From Candidatus Parvarchaeota archaeon (GTDB lineage Archaea > Nanobdellota > Nanobdellia > Parvarchaeales > Parvarchaeaceae), in the NCBI GenBank assembly GCA_023380585.1, contig JAMCRN010000017.1, positions 1-38,589 on the forward strand: 38,589 bases of DNA, given 5' to 3'. Below, in pieces: positions 23,881 through 32,352 of this stretch; position 1 is the stretch's first letter, and the number at the start of each line of letters is the position of its first letter. The position numbers and the translations under genes are program-made. The notes beneath the pieces were generated by a model, which did no database searches, was not told the DNA's origin, and was given only the letters and a program-made list of their open reading frames with translations.

Positions 23881-24495
23881 ATGACACTCACGTCTTTCCA
23901 GTACGGTAATGTTGGCACTGGTTCCTCTTACACCTATCCAAGCTATAACATAGGAATATCAGCTTACAGTGGATATCTTATAGCAGCCATAGTTATAGGC
24001 ATAATAGCAGGCATCGTAGTAGCGTGGTATCTAAATAAAAACAAAAAATTCGGTCTTGTAAAAGGCAGATTCTATTCGGTGCTTTTCTGGTCACTTTTGG
24101 TAGAGATAGCAGCCTCTATTTATCTTTTAGCTACGGATGCTAACCTGCAGAAGTACTCACAGGTCCACTGGTACGCACTGCTGGTGTTCGCCTTTGTGGA
24201 TATAGTCCTGATAGAACTCTACCTTATGCACGCAGGCAAGACAAAGCCAATGTATATGGCCATCGCAGGCTGGTCTCTGATTGGGTTTCTAGCTGTGTTA
24301 CTGGACGCGGTTCTTGCGCTCCCATTGAGTCAGTTTGCAGGCAAAATCGGCTCTCCAGAAGGTTTCCAGTATCTCTTCGGATTCGGAAGCTATGGTAGCA
24401 CAGTCGGGATGTCTACTGCTGTGACCCTTATATTAGTCTTCTCACTAGTTTCTTTAGTGATGTCGCTGTATACTCTTAAGAAGAAAAAGCTATAA
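23881..24495 (+). CDS. Hypothetical integral membrane protein
   Basis: A 204-residue protein with about five hydrophobic helices (near 30-52, 65-85, 97-115, 125-150, 178-198) and a short Tyr/Ser/Gly-rich N-terminus that should be outside. No family, Cys pair or catalytic motif is recognised. A TATA box GTATAAATAT at 23851-23860 lies about 25 nt before the ATG; it shares the string AGGTATAAATATTA with the aIF5A promoter. Codon use matches the rest of the window. It may be lineage-specific. Confidence 0.6.
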   Translation: MTLTSFQYGNVGTGSSYTYPSYNIGISAYSGYLIAAIVIGIIAGIVVAWYLNKNKKFGLVKGRFYSVLFWSLLVEIAASIYLLATDANLQKYSQVHWYALLVFAFVDIVLIELYLMHAGKTKPMYMAIAGWSLIGFLAVLLDAVLALPLSQFAGKIGSPEGFQYLFGFGSYGSTVGMSTAVTLILVFSLVSLVMSLYTLKKKKL

Positions 24496-24607
24496 GCTTT
24501 AGAAAGTATCTCGTTTGAGAGATGGTTTTCTGTTAGAGAAGATTAAATAAATAATTTATAAAAAGAGGTAAAAATTATAATTCTATAGTCAACTAGATGA
24601 AAACGCT

Positions 24608-25819
24608 CTAAGGCAGAACCCATGTTACATTATACGGTATACCATTGTCGTTATTCCCGCTGTAATCTCTTGTATTACCATCCAAAGGCCACCAACCGGC
24701 TAAACCAGTATTAAATAACGGAGACCCGGAAAGGCCTTCACTAAACAAAAGACCTATCTGGTGGCTGGTCAAAGTTGTATTATAAATCTGTACGTTTGCC
24801 AAAGACCCATTAAAGTTCCTTGAGCCTAGAATACTCTTGTTAAACGGTAAAACTTCCGCTCGTGCCCCAAAGATAAGAGGCGCAATCGAATTGAATAATC
24901 TACCTGATATCTTGTATGTATTTACGACGTTACCATCTAAATACACACTTTCATTCCCAGAGTTAATATTATAACTAAAAGCCATCATATGCCAAATATG
25001 GTATAACGTTGATGGTTTCGCATAATAGTGGACACCACTATTAGTGGTCCATTCCTCCGAATCTGTGGAAGAATTAACCACAAAACTCCTGAGCGAAAAA
25101 TTTCCAGGAGAGGTACATGCGGTACCTAAATCCATCAGATAACTCTCGTAATCTCCTCCAGGAGTTGTTTTACTTATTAGTCCAAAATCATCACAGCCTT
25201 GTCCACTTATATTACTAGATGCGTCATTGAACCATATTATTAAGGTAAAGTTATAAAAATCGAATCTTGATTGATTCCCGACGTATATGAAACTGCCGTG
25301 ATAATCTCCATAAAAGTTATTGGGAGGGATTCTCTTAAGATATGCAACTGAACCTAGTGATGACACAATACCTGAAACTCTCCCTGTAGAAATATAAGGA
25401 CCCGGCAACTGGGTACTTGGAATAACATATTTAATTATAACCTTATTCGAGAAGCTTAGTCCTGAGAAATTAGAACAAGCCTGAGTCAGAGTGAAATAAA
25501 CTGAACTTCCCGGGGAAATAAAAGTCGAAAAATTCTGGGATACGATTTTGCCACTTGAGCTGGATGTATTAATTCTGGTAATTTCTATTGGGGTACCAAG
25601 CGCGTTGCCGAGAGATAAAACAAGACCTCCTCCAGGAAAACATTGAACCGAAACGCTTCCGAGTCCTGCGAAGCCTGTGACTGCGGCTGATATACTTGAG
25701 GATGGGGAGAAGATACCGAAAGAGTAGAGGACTGCGGCTACGATGACTATTATGAGGATGGCCCAGCCATAGGTCATCATGTATTCCAGGGCTGATTGCG
25801 ACTTGTGCGCGGGAAGCAT
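24608..25819 (-). CDS. Pilin-like class III signal protein with LamG/ConA-like domain
   Basis: A 403-residue surface protein. The N-terminus has an archaeal class III (type IV pilin-like) signal: basic KSQSALEYMMTYG followed by a 20-residue hydrophobic helix (WAILIIVIVAAVLYSFGIF). Residues about 55-130 form a small two-Cys domain, and about 190-403 resemble a LamG/concanavalin A-like jelly roll (FDFYNFTLIIWF, WHMMAFSYN, VYLDGNVV, NGSLANVQIYN, GLAGWWPLDG). Many N-x-S/T sites suggest glycosylation. A longer frame opens at 25876, but the ATG at 25819 directly precedes the signal and has a TATA-like TATTTATTC (reverse strand, 25842-25850) about 27 nt upstream. It may bind polysaccharide on a partner or host cell; that is inference. 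Confidence 0.85.
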   Translation of the reverse strand: MLPAHKSQSALEYMMTYGWAILIIVIVAAVLYSFGIFSPSSSISAAVTGFAGLGSVSVQCFPGGGLVLSLGNALGTPIEITRINTSSSSGKIVSQNFSTFISPGSSVYFTLTQACSNFSGLSFSNKVIIKYVIPSTQLPGPYISTGRVSGIVSSLGSVAYLKRIPPNNFYGDYHGSFIYVGNQSRFDFYNFTLIIWFNDASSNISGQGCDDFGLISKTTPGGDYESYLMDLGTACTSPGNFSLRSFVVNSSTDSEEWTTNSGVHYYAKPSTLYHIWHMMAFSYNINSGNESVYLDGNVVNTYKISGRLFNSIAPLIFGARAEVLPFNKSILGSRNFNGSLANVQIYNTTLTSHQIGLLFSEGLSGSPLFNTGLAGWWPLDGNTRDYSGNNDNGIPYNVTWVLP

Positions 25820-25876
25820 ATAAAAGAGAGATAGCGAGAGTGAATAAATAGTTTTCAAGAGCGCGACGGCAGTCAA

Positions 25877-26071
25877 ATGTCGCTGCCTTCGGATACAGAA
25901 AGGATATTAGAAGAAACGGAAATGATTGAAGAGGTAAAGAGTAGGTATGTCATGTTGATAGGCACGGAAAAGATAAGAAATTATGTTGTCGTAGAAGAAA
26001 GAGAGAAGGTGACAAAGGAGGGATATGCCAATACATCGCTGAGGGATTCTCATGGTTACTTGAGGAATTGA
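25877..26071 (+). CDS. Doubtful small ORF, 64 residues
   Basis: A short Glu/Lys/Arg-rich frame in the spacer between the divergent pilin-like gene and the end of sdhB. Arg is all AGA/AGG and Ile mostly ATA, as in real genes here, and AATAAATAG at 25843-25851 could serve as its TATA box. I recognise no family or motif. The start could also be the ATG at 25922. From 26072 to 26167 I see nothing further. It may be a real small gene or chance. Confidence 0.3.
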   Translation: MSLPSDTERILEETEMIEEVKSRYVMLIGTEKIRNYVVVEEREKVTKEGYANTSLRDSHGYLRN

Positions 26072-26167
26072 ACAAGCCTACAATATTTTCATAGAGACCT
26101 CATCATGTTTCAACAGGGTACTTTCTATGATAGAGGGGTGCGGGAAGGTAGCGGCGTTTTATTCTGT

Positions 26168-27175
26168 TTATTTGTTTTGATGATCTTTCTGAGGAAAAAT
26201 ATCGTTTTTTATCGCCTCCGCCTTAAGCAGCTGTATCGCAAAGGCCGGATCCACTCCCTTCGGGCAGACCTTGGAGCAAGAATCGGAGAACTCACAGTCC
26301 CATATACCATTTACCAAGTCTACGTTTTCTATCCTCGAGACTCCAGCTTGGTCTCTTGAATCCGCGTAATATCTATAGGCCTGTGACAGAGCTTGGGGTC
26401 CTATAAATGTAGGGTTTGTGTTGACTACAGGGCATGCATCGAGGCACAATCCGCACATTATACAATAAGAAAAAGGAAGGAACCTGTCCAGCTGGTCTCT
26501 AGTCTGCTTGTATTCTTTTTCTGCTGAATACTTCTCCGCTACGGCTTTCCTATAAAGATAAGGATTCACCAACAGGTGTTTTTCAAAGAAGTCATCAAAA
26601 TCTGTGACCAGGTCTCTAAGCATTGGATGCCCGCGCATCGGCTCGACATCCAAGCCGTTGTCCTCCGTATTTTTCCAGATATTTGTCTCGCATGCTAATA
26701 CAGGTTTTCCGTTCACCACCATCCCGCATGAACCGCATACACCCATGCGGCAACTGTAACGCAGCGAGAGGGTTGGGTCCTGAGTGTGTTTTATCCACAG
26801 GAGCCCATCAAGGACCGAATCGAACCTGTCCGCCGGGAGAGAATACTCATGCTCTTCAAGCGATTTGCTCTGTGGGTTGAACCTTTTTATCCTGAACTTT
26901 ACGGCTTTTGAATTTTTAGGTGTTTTGAAGTCTTTTCCATGTCGTATCGTCTCTGCCTCCTCAAATAATGGCATTGCCGGCCGCTTCTTTACGAGAAATA
27001 TGTGTCTCATGCCGAAGATTCCGAACCCCAGCAGTCCTAACATCGCCAGGCTGAGCGAAAACGCTCTCAAAAAGGACAATCCTGGGATGAAAGAAAGCAT
27101 GTATATGTAGAGCATCGCTGGCACGCCGAACATCGGCACGTAAGCTGTAAATAATGAGATTACTGATTCTCTCAT
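26168..27175 (-). CDS. sdhB: Succinate dehydrogenase iron-sulfur subunit with N-terminal membrane anchor
   Basis: SdhB carries electrons from the flavin to quinone. The Fe-S ligands are complete: [2Fe-2S] in SCRMGVCGSCGMVVNGKPVLAC, and the two C-terminal clusters in CIMCGLCLDACP and CEFSDSCSKVCPKG. The 335-residue chain is about 90 longer than a normal SdhB because its N-terminus has two membrane helices (about 9-33 and 38-62), followed by the ferredoxin domain at about 90. Start: the ATG at 27175 overlaps the sdhC stop as ATGA; the frame is open to 27217 but that lies inside sdhC. The fused helices may supply part of the quinone-binding anchor. His in GMRHIFLV at the end of helix 2 could be a heme ligand, which is only a suggestion. 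Confidence 0.9.
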   Translation of the reverse strand: MRESVISLFTAYVPMFGVPAMLYIYMLSFIPGLSFLRAFSLSLAMLGLLGFGIFGMRHIFLVKKRPAMPLFEEAETIRHGKDFKTPKNSKAVKFRIKRFNPQSKSLEEHEYSLPADRFDSVLDGLLWIKHTQDPTLSLRYSCRMGVCGSCGMVVNGKPVLACETNIWKNTEDNGLDVEPMRGHPMLRDLVTDFDDFFEKHLLVNPYLYRKAVAEKYSAEKEYKQTRDQLDRFLPFSYCIMCGLCLDACPVVNTNPTFIGPQALSQAYRYYADSRDQAGVSRIENVDLVNGIWDCEFSDSCSKVCPKGVDPAFAIQLLKAEAIKNDIFPQKDHQNK

Positions 27176-27594
27176 ACAGACCACATATATACTAGTGCTG
27201 CGAATCCTCCGGCCCACAACACAAGAACTAAATACGGGATAGTTCTATATACTGCCTCTTTAGCGGGGGATTTTTTCATCAGGTCAAAATACGCCTTGTT
27301 TAGCCTCCCAAAAACGGTGCCTTTACTTAGTATCATTACGACGCCTTTTACCGCCTCGAACAGCTGCGGAGTCACCAACACCCAGATTAAAAGTATAAGG
27401 AAACCGAGGGCTCTCACTAAAATATTGCTGGCCGGATAGACAAGACTCAGCAGAAAGACTATGAAAGTGACCAATGAGGTTATCACCAATATCCGGTAAA
27501 ACAGCATGTGTATGAAACTCTCTTTGTTGAATCTGAACTGCCTGACAAGGTTTTTCTGCGTCCCCCTCACGTCATAAGTCTCCTTGGTTTCCAT
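27172..27594 (-). CDS. sdhC: Succinate dehydrogenase membrane subunit (SdhC-like)
   Basis: A 140-residue protein with about three membrane helices (near 29-53, 59-83, 112-136), lying between sdhA and sdhB. It is too diverged for a clear family match, but position and topology make it the membrane anchor. His in SFIHMLFY at the start of helix 1 is the only His near the membrane. The ATG at 27594 overlaps the sdhA stop as TAATG, which is better than the longer frame from 27621 inside sdhA. With the two helices of SdhB it gives five helices, the number in single-anchor (type B) succinate:quinone reductases. No separate sdhD is present. Confidence 0.75.
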   Translation of the reverse strand: METKETYDVRGTQKNLVRQFRFNKESFIHMLFYRILVITSLVTFIVFLLSLVYPASNILVRALGFLILLIWVLVTPQLFEAVKGVVMILSKGTVFGRLNKAYFDLMKKSPAKEAVYRTIPYLVLVLWAGGFAALVYMWSV

Positions 27595-29333
27595 TAATAC
27601 ACCCTCTCCACTGGTTTCCACTTAGTTATCTTTACAGGTATGTAAGCCAGCCCTATTTTACCGCGGTTCTTGAATATCAGAGTGTGCTTCAGCCAGTCCT
27701 TGTCGTTCCTCTTGGGATATTCCACTACTGCGTGCGCGCCTCTCGTCTCTTTCCTGTGCATAGCACCTATCGCTATCGCTTCTGCTATATCCAGAAGATT
27801 GCCTATCTCCAGTACGTCTCTCAAGTTCGTGTTAAAGCTGCGGGATTTGTCTTTGACATAGACATTTGAGAACCTTGCTTTCAGCTGCTCTATTTTGTCT
27901 TTTGCTCTTGTCATCCCTACCCTGTTCCTGTATACATATAGGTACTCATCCATAGCTTCTTGCATCTCTTCCTTTATCTTGTATGGATCCTCCCCGCTTT
28001 CCCTGGACGCTAGCTCCTCTAGTCTATCTCTCTCTGTCTCCGCTAGTTTCTCTGCTTCTCCTTTGTTGAAGCCTTCAGAGGAAGCGTAAGCCGCGATCTG
28101 TTTACCGACAAGCCTGCCCCATACAGCACACTGACTCAGGGAATTGCTCCCAAGCCTGTTGGAACCATGCACGCTAACGCAGCCGCATTCTCCTATAGCC
28201 CACACCCCTTTTACAACGTTGCCGTTTTCATCCGCTACTGCCCTGCCGTGTATATCCGTGTTTATGCCACCCATAGTGAAGTGAGCGGCCGGCCTCACTG
28301 GAAGGGGCTCGTCAACCGGATCTATCGCTATACTCTTTATAGATATCTCTTTTATCATCGGAAGATGATCATCTATTATTTTCTTACCGAGATGGCGCAA
28401 GTCTAGATGCACATACTTCAGACCGCTTTCTGTGTGGGTAAAACCTCTACCCTGCTCTATTTCAGTTATTATCGCTCTTGATACTATGTCACGTGGCGCA
28501 AGCTCCATCTTACTCTTAGCATAGTCCTCCATGAAACGCTTTCCCTTAGAATTAAGAAGGTAAGCACCTTCTCCCCTAGCAGCTTCCGTTATCAGTATCC
28601 CATTCGGGACCAGCGCTGTCGGGTGGAACTGTACGAATTCCATATCCTTCAAAGGTATACCTGCTCTGTAAGCTAGGGCTATCCCATCGCCAGTCGTTGA
28701 ATGCGAAGTAGTCGTAAAACCATACACTCTAGAAGCGCCGCCTGTCGCGATAACGCATACTTTGGCTTTTATGAATCTTGATTCGCCGCTTGCCAGATCC
28801 ATGCACACAAGGCCTGAAAACCTTCCTCTCTCTATTATCAAAGAGTAGGCGAAATGCTCATGGAATATAGAAACGTTCTTATGGCTTGAGATCTCATCAT
28901 AAAGCGCCCTCATTATGAAAAATCCCGTCTTATCCTGGGCAAAGGCAGTACGTGGCTGGCTCATGCCGCCGAAAGGCCTCTGCAGTATCCTTCCCTTTTC
29001 GTCTCTGCTCCATGCGACGCCCAGATGGTCAAGAAAACGTATCTCTTCCGGTGCATTCTTAGCCAGAATTTCGACGGCGTCTTGGTCAGCTAGAAAATCA
29101 GAACCTTTGACTGTGTCATAAGCGTGCAGATCTATGGAATCACCTGAAACTTCAGGATAAAGCACTCCAGAAACGCCACCTTCAGCTGCTACTGAGTGGC
29201 TCCTCATCGCATGTAGTTTTGTCACTATCGATATTCTAAGCTGCCTGTTGCTCTCGTTGCTTGAGTGGATTGCCGTGGTAAGGCCCGCTATACCACTTCC
29301 AAGTATGACTATATCGCATTCGATTGTTTCCAT
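27594..29333 (-). CDS. sdhA: Succinate dehydrogenase flavoprotein subunit
   Basis: SdhA oxidises succinate to fumarate with covalently bound FAD. The 579-residue protein has the dinucleotide site VILGSGIAGLTTAI, the FAD-attachment His46 in MRSHSVAAEGGV, active-site blocks FVQFHPTALVP, EAARGEGAYLLN and HFTMGGI, and GSNRLGSNSLSQC near 390. The C-terminal helical domain ends in the usual basic strand. The TATA-like TTTTTATATTT (reverse strand, about 29357-29367) is about 28 nt before the start. Just upstream of it a weak inverted repeat, ACATAT/ATATGT (29367-29372 and 29384-29389), may be regulatory. It is first in the sdhA-sdhC-sdhB operon, with all genes overlapping. Confidence 0.95.
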   Translation of the reverse strand: METIECDIVILGSGIAGLTTAIHSSNESNRQLRISIVTKLHAMRSHSVAAEGGVSGVLYPEVSGDSIDLHAYDTVKGSDFLADQDAVEILAKNAPEEIRFLDHLGVAWSRDEKGRILQRPFGGMSQPRTAFAQDKTGFFIMRALYDEISSHKNVSIFHEHFAYSLIIERGRFSGLVCMDLASGESRFIKAKVCVIATGGASRVYGFTTTSHSTTGDGIALAYRAGIPLKDMEFVQFHPTALVPNGILITEAARGEGAYLLNSKGKRFMEDYAKSKMELAPRDIVSRAIITEIEQGRGFTHTESGLKYVHLDLRHLGKKIIDDHLPMIKEISIKSIAIDPVDEPLPVRPAAHFTMGGINTDIHGRAVADENGNVVKGVWAIGECGCVSVHGSNRLGSNSLSQCAVWGRLVGKQIAAYASSEGFNKGEAEKLAETERDRLEELASRESGEDPYKIKEEMQEAMDEYLYVYRNRVGMTRAKDKIEQLKARFSNVYVKDKSRSFNTNLRDVLEIGNLLDIAEAIAIGAMHRKETRGAHAVVEYPKRNDKDWLKHTLIFKNRGKIGLAYIPVKITKWKPVERVY

Positions 29334-29403
29334 CTCTTACAATTATAAAAGATGCAAAATATAAAAACATATTCTGAGCACAGATATGTCTAAAAACCAC
29401 GTT

Positions 29404-30222
29404 TTAAGGTTCCAGCCTAGAAATCTCCGGCCGGCTGCATGCCGGTGCAACGTTGTTTATATCTTTGCAAATTAATGCTGATATGTAATCCGCCTCTTTA
29501 GATATCCCTTGGTTTATTAGCGAGCCTGACTGATTGAATGCCGATATTATCTTCTCTGGCAGCATACCTGTTCCGTTTGAATAGAATATTATTGGATGCC
29601 CATTAGAGAGAAGACTCGACCCTGCGCCTACCTCGAAGAAGTTTCCTCCTATAACGGTAAAAGGCACAGAGCCGGAAGGATCATATCTGTTCAGGAATTC
29701 TGTGTCTAGTCTTGTAGGCAGTTCCAGCTGCTGATCTGCATTGTTAAGAAGTTCAGATTCCGTGAAATTTACATAGTCTGACTGATAAGATAGGTGTGGG
29801 TTGAGAAAATTAAAAGTCCAGTCCCCCTCTGCCGCATGATAAAACAATGAGAATGGTTCTGGATTGGCGGTAAGGTTGGAAACTGGCGCATTACTTAAGT
29901 TTATCGCCTTACCATAATATGTCCAGTTACCGAAATTGCTCAAGGCATACAAGACAGCGTACCTCTCTGCGGCGCAATACTCGCACGCTTCTATACCTAT
30001 GAAATTAAAACTCACTTTCCCGTTCACGGTGTATGGCGCAGCGCCTTTAACTTCATTCCACCCATTTCCCACCCTTACGGTAGAGTTTCCATTGACAAAA
30101 AAGAACAGATATATTATTATTACTGCAATAACCACCACCAGAACTAAGAATAGATATAACAGCTTCTTTATCTTTATACCGCTCTGCTTAGTGTAGTCTT
30201 GAGCTACCATTTCTTCAGACAT
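29404..30222 (-). CDS. DUF929-like membrane-anchored thioredoxin-fold protein
   Basis: A 272-residue protein with one N-terminal membrane helix (about 21-43) and an outer domain. FNFIGIEACEYCAAERYAVLYALSNFGNW contains a CxxC (Cys80, Cys83) in a thioredoxin-like setting, and matches my recollection of DUF929 proteins from Sulfolobales and other acidophiles. Other pieces (GSVPFTVIGGNFFEVGAG) fit the cis-Pro side of such a fold. Several N-x-S/T sites agree with an outside location. Two more Cys near the C-terminus (CKDINNVAPAC) may form a disulfide. The role is unknown; oxidative folding of surface proteins is plausible. The gene is transcribed alone. Confidence 0.8.
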   Translation of the reverse strand: MSEEMVAQDYTKQSGIKIKKLLYLFLVLVVVIAVIIIYLFFFVNGNSTVRVGNGWNEVKGAAPYTVNGKVSFNFIGIEACEYCAAERYAVLYALSNFGNWTYYGKAINLSNAPVSNLTANPEPFSLFYHAAEGDWTFNFLNPHLSYQSDYVNFTESELLNNADQQLELPTRLDTEFLNRYDPSGSVPFTVIGGNFFEVGAGSSLLSNGHPIIFYSNGTGMLPEKIISAFNQSGSLINQGISKEADYISALICKDINNVAPACSRPEISRLEP

Positions 30223-30321
30223 CTTTACTTTTAGAAACTTGTACTATTTAATATTTACAGCGATAGACCGTGATAACTTAAAACTATAAATGGTCTCAGA
30301 AATTATGTTTTATATCTTGGT

Positions 30322-31365
30322 ATGGAAATAGAGCTTAAGTATAACCCGGAGAGGGGGGTCTATATGCTCAATGGCTTTCGAGTCATACTCTTACCATCTG
30401 GTGGGCTAGAAAGTATCCAGGAGGCCGTCAACAGCATATTAGGTCTGGCGACCAAGAGCATATTCGAAGACTCTATGGCAGTAACAACATATTCGCTGCT
30501 TCTGGATCTTATAAACAGCAAAAAACTAAAAAGACACGGTGAAGAGAGGATGGAGGCAGAAATATTCGACCTTTTTAATAGTATGGGCTTTGGATATATA
30601 AACATCTACAGAAACGATGGAAGAGGGTTCTCTGTGATAAGAGTAAGCAAGAATTTCAACTCTATCCTTGGATTGATGAAAAGCTATAATTACTGCTTCC
30701 AGTCGCTCGGGCAGATGGCTTCGATATTCCGTGTTGTTTTCGGAAAAAACGCCAGTGTGGAGGAAACACACTGCAAGTCTACTGGAGACAGCGACACAGA
30801 CACATTTAATATAAGTATAAAGGAGGAAAGTGGGGAGTATGCGTATATCCCTTCTCAGAAGGAACAACTTTTCCCAGGTGAGTATAGTAAAGTAGAGATA
30901 AAAAGATTTAACAACTCCGTTCTCGTCAATGACATACCTGTAGAAATAGTACCAGTCGGATTCTTTCCCTATCTTTTTGGTAAACTACATGGGATAGTCG
31001 GCCAGGGTGTCTACGGGATAGAGAACAGCATGGGCAGGGCTATATCTAGGATATATGATGATAGTGCCTTTGAAAGAATCTCCTCAGAATATGCGGTCGA
31101 GGGGTTCGAGATGTTGTCTCCTCTTATGGGGATCGGGAAGGTCACGGTAGAAAAAGGGGAACTCGGGTCTACTAAAAGCATAAACATAGACGACGATTTC
31201 AATTCGCTCCATATCGATAATAACATCGAAAAGAGGTGCTTCTTGACGGCTTCCCTCCTCTCCGGGTTATCATTCAGATTGAGTGGCTCCACAATGAACA
31301 TAAAAGAGACGGCCTGCTCTGCTGAGAACAATGGGTCTTGTGTTTTTGGTTTTGGAGGAGAATAA
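30322..31365 (+). CDS. Tandem V4R-like domain protein
   Basis: A 347-residue protein that appears to contain two copies of a V4R (4-vinyl reductase-like) domain. Copy 1 spans about 1-160 and ends in VEETHCKSTGDSDTDTF; copy 2 spans about 185-347 and ends in IKETACSAENNGSCVFGF. V4R domains end in a pattern E-x2-C-x3-G-x2-C-x-F; copy 2 keeps it while copy 1 has lost the second Cys. Both halves also share a hydrophobic start (YMLNGFRVILLPSGG and VLVNDIPVEIVPVGFF). V4R domains bind small ligands and often sense them. It has no DNA-binding domain. A TATA-like CTATAAATGG at 30284-30293 lies about 33 nt upstream. The assignment rests on pattern reading. Confidence 0.6.
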   Translation: MEIELKYNPERGVYMLNGFRVILLPSGGLESIQEAVNSILGLATKSIFEDSMAVTTYSLLLDLINSKKLKRHGEERMEAEIFDLFNSMGFGYINIYRNDGRGFSVIRVSKNFNSILGLMKSYNYCFQSLGQMASIFRVVFGKNASVEETHCKSTGDSDTDTFNISIKEESGEYAYIPSQKEQLFPGEYSKVEIKRFNNSVLVNDIPVEIVPVGFFPYLFGKLHGIVGQGVYGIENSMGRAISRIYDDSAFERISSEYAVEGFEMLSPLMGIGKVTVEKGELGSTKSINIDDDFNSLHIDNNIEKRCFLTASLLSGLSFRLSGSTMNIKETACSAENNGSCVFGFGGE

Positions 31366-31421
31366 GATATCTGATCAGATTAAAACTTTTATATAAAACA
31401 TATATGTAAGATAATTGTCGC

Positions 31422-31492
31422 GGAGTCGTTGTCTAACGGTAAGACCTACGGTTGAAGCCCGTATTATGGGAGTTCAAATCTCCCCGACTCCA
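31422..31492 (+). tRNA. tRNA-Phe (anticodon GAA)
   Basis: Full cloverleaf: acceptor GGAGTCG/CGACTCC, D arm GTC..GAC, anticodon stem TACGG/CCGTA with loop TTGAAGC (anticodon GAA, G37 as expected for Phe), variable TTAT, T arm GGGAG-TTCAAAT-CTCCC, discriminator A. CCA is not encoded and there is no intron. A TATA-like TTTTATATAAA at 31387-31397 is about 30 nt upstream. The stretch 31493-31594 after it shows no gene. Confidence 0.9.
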
Positions 31493-31594
31493 CTTATTTC
31501 AGTAAAGGGCAAAAGTACTAAGCGGCTAAAATCCATAACAAAAGTCCTCTTAAATAATTAGATCCTTTTGAAATGATTTTTAAAACTGACGGCA

Positions 31595-31945
31595 TCAACA
31601 ATCAGAAGGGCCGGCTGACTGGCTATACCCATTGTAGGTAGTATAGTTGCATACTCCGTCGGGTGGATATATATAAGAGCCTTGATATTCGCTGTAACAG
31701 TGATAAGTCTGCCCGTCTTGTACGGCAGTAGCCTGACAAAACAGCGTATAAGCTGGGGTTGGGTTTACTGCAATCGAGCAGTAGTGTTCACAGTATATCG
31801 CGAAGGCGCTTATATTAGTTGCCTGCGGGGCTGGAAAATGCGTAGTGGCCGCCGGCAGGACTATAAAAACAAGCGCCAAAACGAGTATAACCAGCCCCAT
31901 GACTATCAATACTATCGTCGAGACCGGAAGCTCCTGCGCCTTCAT
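31595..31945 (-). CDS. Small Cys-rich surface protein with class III-like signal
   Basis: A 116-residue protein starting MKAQELPVSTIVLIVMGLV, a short charged start followed by a 24-residue hydrophobic helix, resembling class III signal sequences of DPANN archaea. The outer part has six Cys, Tyr-rich segments and N-x-S/T sites, so it is probably disulfide-bonded and outside the cell. A much longer frame extends upstream to 32248 but overlaps the SufU gene; the ATG at 31945 directly before the signal, with a TATA-like TTTATAAT (reverse strand, 31968-31975) about 26 nt upstream, is the better start. The function is unknown. Confidence 0.65.
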   Translation of the reverse strand: MKAQELPVSTIVLIVMGLVILVLALVFIVLPAATTHFPAPQATNISAFAIYCEHYCSIAVNPTPAYTLFCQATAVQDGQTYHCYSEYQGSYIYPPDGVCNYTTYNGYSQSAGPSDC

Positions 31946-31968
31946 TTTACTTATATTGATTTTCGTTA

Positions 31969-32352
31969 TTATAAATCTGCCTGATGTCCGACTAACAAGG
32001 CCTGCTTTATTGTCTCTAGACCTATAGTCGCACATTTCACCCTCGACACACTTATATTCTGTATCCCTATAAGATCTTTTATGTCTTCTATGTCCATCTT
32101 CTCCACTTCCTGCGCCGTTTTTCCAATGACGTAGCCGCATACTTTTGATATCGATACTGTTGAGACTACACACCCGTCTCCCCGGAAGGAGATATTCTTT
32201 ATACGTCCTTTTTCGAGTTTTATAAAGACTTTGAACCTGTCTCCGCATGATGAGGAATAACCTTCACTACTCCTATCAAAATCTTCAAGTTCGCCCTGAT
32301 GCTCTGGATTCCGGTAAATTTCCATAAGCTGGTAAAACCTATCGTCGTCCAT
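31969..32352 (-). CDS. Fe-S cluster assembly scaffold, SufU/IscU family
   Basis: A 127-residue scaffold on which Fe-S clusters are built from sulfur delivered by the cysteine desulfurase. The three conserved Cys are present: SSSCGDRF, FRGDGCVVS and VKCATIG. The Asp after the first Cys is retained. It overlaps the end of sufS by 14 nt, so the two proteins should be made together. The insertion between Cys 2 and 3 typical of bacterial SufU is short here, so I cannot separate SufU from IscU type. It is cytoplasmic and would serve SdhB, the CDGSH protein and RpoD. Confidence 0.9.
   Translation of the reverse strand: MDDDRFYQLMEIYRNPEHQGELEDFDRSSEGYSSSCGDRFKVFIKLEKGRIKNISFRGDGCVVSTVSISKVCGYVIGKTAQEVEKMDIEDIKDLIGIQNISVSRVKCATIGLETIKQALLVGHQADL

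Noticed and set aside
24555-24609. Promoter-like TATA box on the plus strand with a four-codon frame
   Set aside because: No gene follows on that strand; the signal may be chance in AT-rich spacer.
31946-32248. N-terminal extension of the small Cys-rich protein
   Set aside because: It would overlap the SufU/IscU gene in another frame, while a proper signal peptide and TATA box fit the start at 31945.
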